Under the pieces are notes generated by a model. The model saw only the letters and a list, made by a program, of their open reading frames with translations, did not search any database and was not told the origin of the DNA. 6,769 bases of DNA from assembly GCA_002282555.1 (NCBI GenBank), contig NCJR01000114.1, positions 1-6,769 of the forward strand. The letters are read 5' to 3'. This document shows positions 6,077 through 6,769 of the stretch, piece after piece. The translations under genes and the position numbers were made by a program. This DNA is from Rhodobacterales bacterium 34-62-10. Its GTDB lineage: Bacteria; Pseudomonadota; Alphaproteobacteria; Rhodobacterales; Rhodobacteraceae. The first letter of the stretch is position 1. Every line of letters begins with the position of its first letter.

Positions 6077-6769
6077 GGGCGCGCCGATACGCCGGGTGAA
6101 GCCGTCCACGAAACGCGCCCGCGCCTCGGGCAGGGGTTTGTTGCCAAGCGCGGGGGCCAGATGTTCGCGCAAAAAATGCCCCGTGGTGCGGAAGCCTTCG
6201 GCGATGTCGTGGTCAGGTGCCGGACCATGACCCATCAGGCAGGGTGGCAAGGGCAGAAGTTTGGCGGCCCAGTCCCCTGCCCCGGCGCGCGACACCGCGC
6301 GGCCAGAGCGGGGCGAGACATAACTGAGGTCATTGGCCCCATGCCCCAGCACGGCGCAGGTGGACAGGTCCAGACCGAAGCCTGTCTCCTCCAGAAGGGC
6401 TAGTTCCCATTGCAGATAGGCCAGTGGCCAGATGTCCTGATCGTCCAGAAGATCCAGAAGCGCCTCGGACCGGGCATAGAGGGCGGGATGCCCCTCGCGC
6501 TCGGGCAGGGCGAAGAGCAGGAGCGCCGTCACCGCGTTCAGCCCGGCCAAGGCCTGCCGGTCCGACAGCGCGCCCGCGCGGGAGCGCAGGGGTTCGACGG
6601 TGTAGCTGCCGATATGATCCTCGAGCCGGGCGCGCCATGTCACGTCAAGCTGGGCACCGGGTTGCAGGATGGGGGCAATCTTGCGGCTGGCACCACCACG
6701 GACGACACCGGCGTGGCGGCCATGGTCGCGGGTGAATACCTCGATGATGGCCGCGGATTCCCCGTGCCG
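6074..6769 (-). CDS. recO: DNA repair protein RecO (N-terminus outside window)
   Basis: RecO helps RecR load RecA on SSB-coated single strands during gap repair and also anneals complementary strands. The minus-strand frame is open to the edge; 231 residues are visible, against a usual alphaproteobacterial length of roughly 240, so about a dozen N-terminal residues are missing. The visible protein begins [20 protein letters not shown], the N-terminal OB-fold region, followed by [18 protein letters not shown] and [13 protein letters not shown]. The helical C-terminal domain includes [41 protein letters not shown] and [13 protein letters not shown]. The GTG at 6641-6643 (opening VTWRARL) is an internal valine, since family-conserved sequence continues upstream of it. 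No zinc-binding CxxC cluster is seen, as expected outside the Deinococcus/Gram-positive type. As a housekeeping gene on the opposite strand it marks the boundary of the catabolic cluster. Its 3' end lies directly against tetR. Confidence 0.97.
   Translation of the reverse strand, partial: RHGESAAIIEVFTRDHGRHAGVVRGGASRKIAPILQPGAQLDVTWRARLEDHIGSYTVEPLRSRAGALSDRQALAGLNAVTALLLFALPEREGHPALYARSEALLDLLDDQDIWPLAYLQWELALLEETGFGLDLSTCAVLGHGANDLSYVSPRSGRAVSRAGAGDWAAKLLPLPPCLMGHGPAPDHDIAEGFRTTGHFLREHLAPALGNKPLPEARARFVDGFTRRIGAP

Noticed and set aside
6078..6085. GGCGCGCC eight-base palindrome just inside the recO 3' end
   Set aside because: It encodes the last RecO residues, and such GC palindromes arise readily at this base composition; there is no loop or U-run to make it a terminator.
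6641..6643. GTG as the start of a 189-residue minus-strand protein
   Set aside because: The frame stays open to the window edge and the residues before it (ending QPGAQLD) are typical RecO sequence, so this is an internal valine codon of recO.

Overview
The window is gene-dense, GC-rich DNA with strong G/C preference at third codon positions. It reads as an alphaproteobacterium, most likely of the Rhodobacterales (Roseobacter/Paracoccus relatives). The best clue is the partial recO at the right edge, whose protein ([33 protein letters not shown]) is typical of that order as I remember it. No tRNA, rRNA, CRISPR array, insertion sequence or phage gene is visible, so this looks like chromosomal catabolic sequence next to a housekeeping gene.

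Left and centre (1-5410, + strand): five genes run in one direction with almost no space between them. They are the 3' end of a hydantoinase B-type subunit (hyuB), a complete hydantoinase A/oxoprolinase-type ATPase subunit (hyuA), an isochorismatase/cysteine-hydrolase-fold protein, an isocitrate lyase/PEP mutase superfamily lyase, and a fumarate-reductase-like FAD oxidoreductase. Junctions are two 4-base ATGA overlaps (453-456, 3152-3155) and two 3-base gaps, so this is one operon with probable translational coupling. It continues leftwards out of the window. A plausible reading is a cytoplasmic pathway in which an ATP-dependent HyuA/HyuB enzyme opens a ring amide (or carboxylates a substrate), the hydrolase-fold protein works on the product, the flavoenzyme desaturates or reduces an acid, and the lyase cleaves a malate- or isocitrate-like acid to central metabolites. 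The substrate cannot be read from the sequence, and I know of no described pathway with this exact gene set.

The main oddity is that the cysteine-hydrolase-like protein has glycine (GGG codon) where the nucleophilic cysteine should be (TNGGV instead of TNxCV), while the Asp and Lys of the triad remain. True isochorismatases also have Gly there, so it may be an active enzyme of different chemistry rather than a dead one.

Right side (5411-6769): a 108-base gap, the longest non-coding stretch, holds two dyad-symmetric elements that could be operators. It is followed by a TetR-family regulator gene, the likely local regulator. tetR converges on recO with no gap at all: the six-base palindrome TGATCA at 6071-6076 supplies the stop codon of both genes, one per strand. 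recO runs off the right edge and lacks only about a dozen N-terminal residues.
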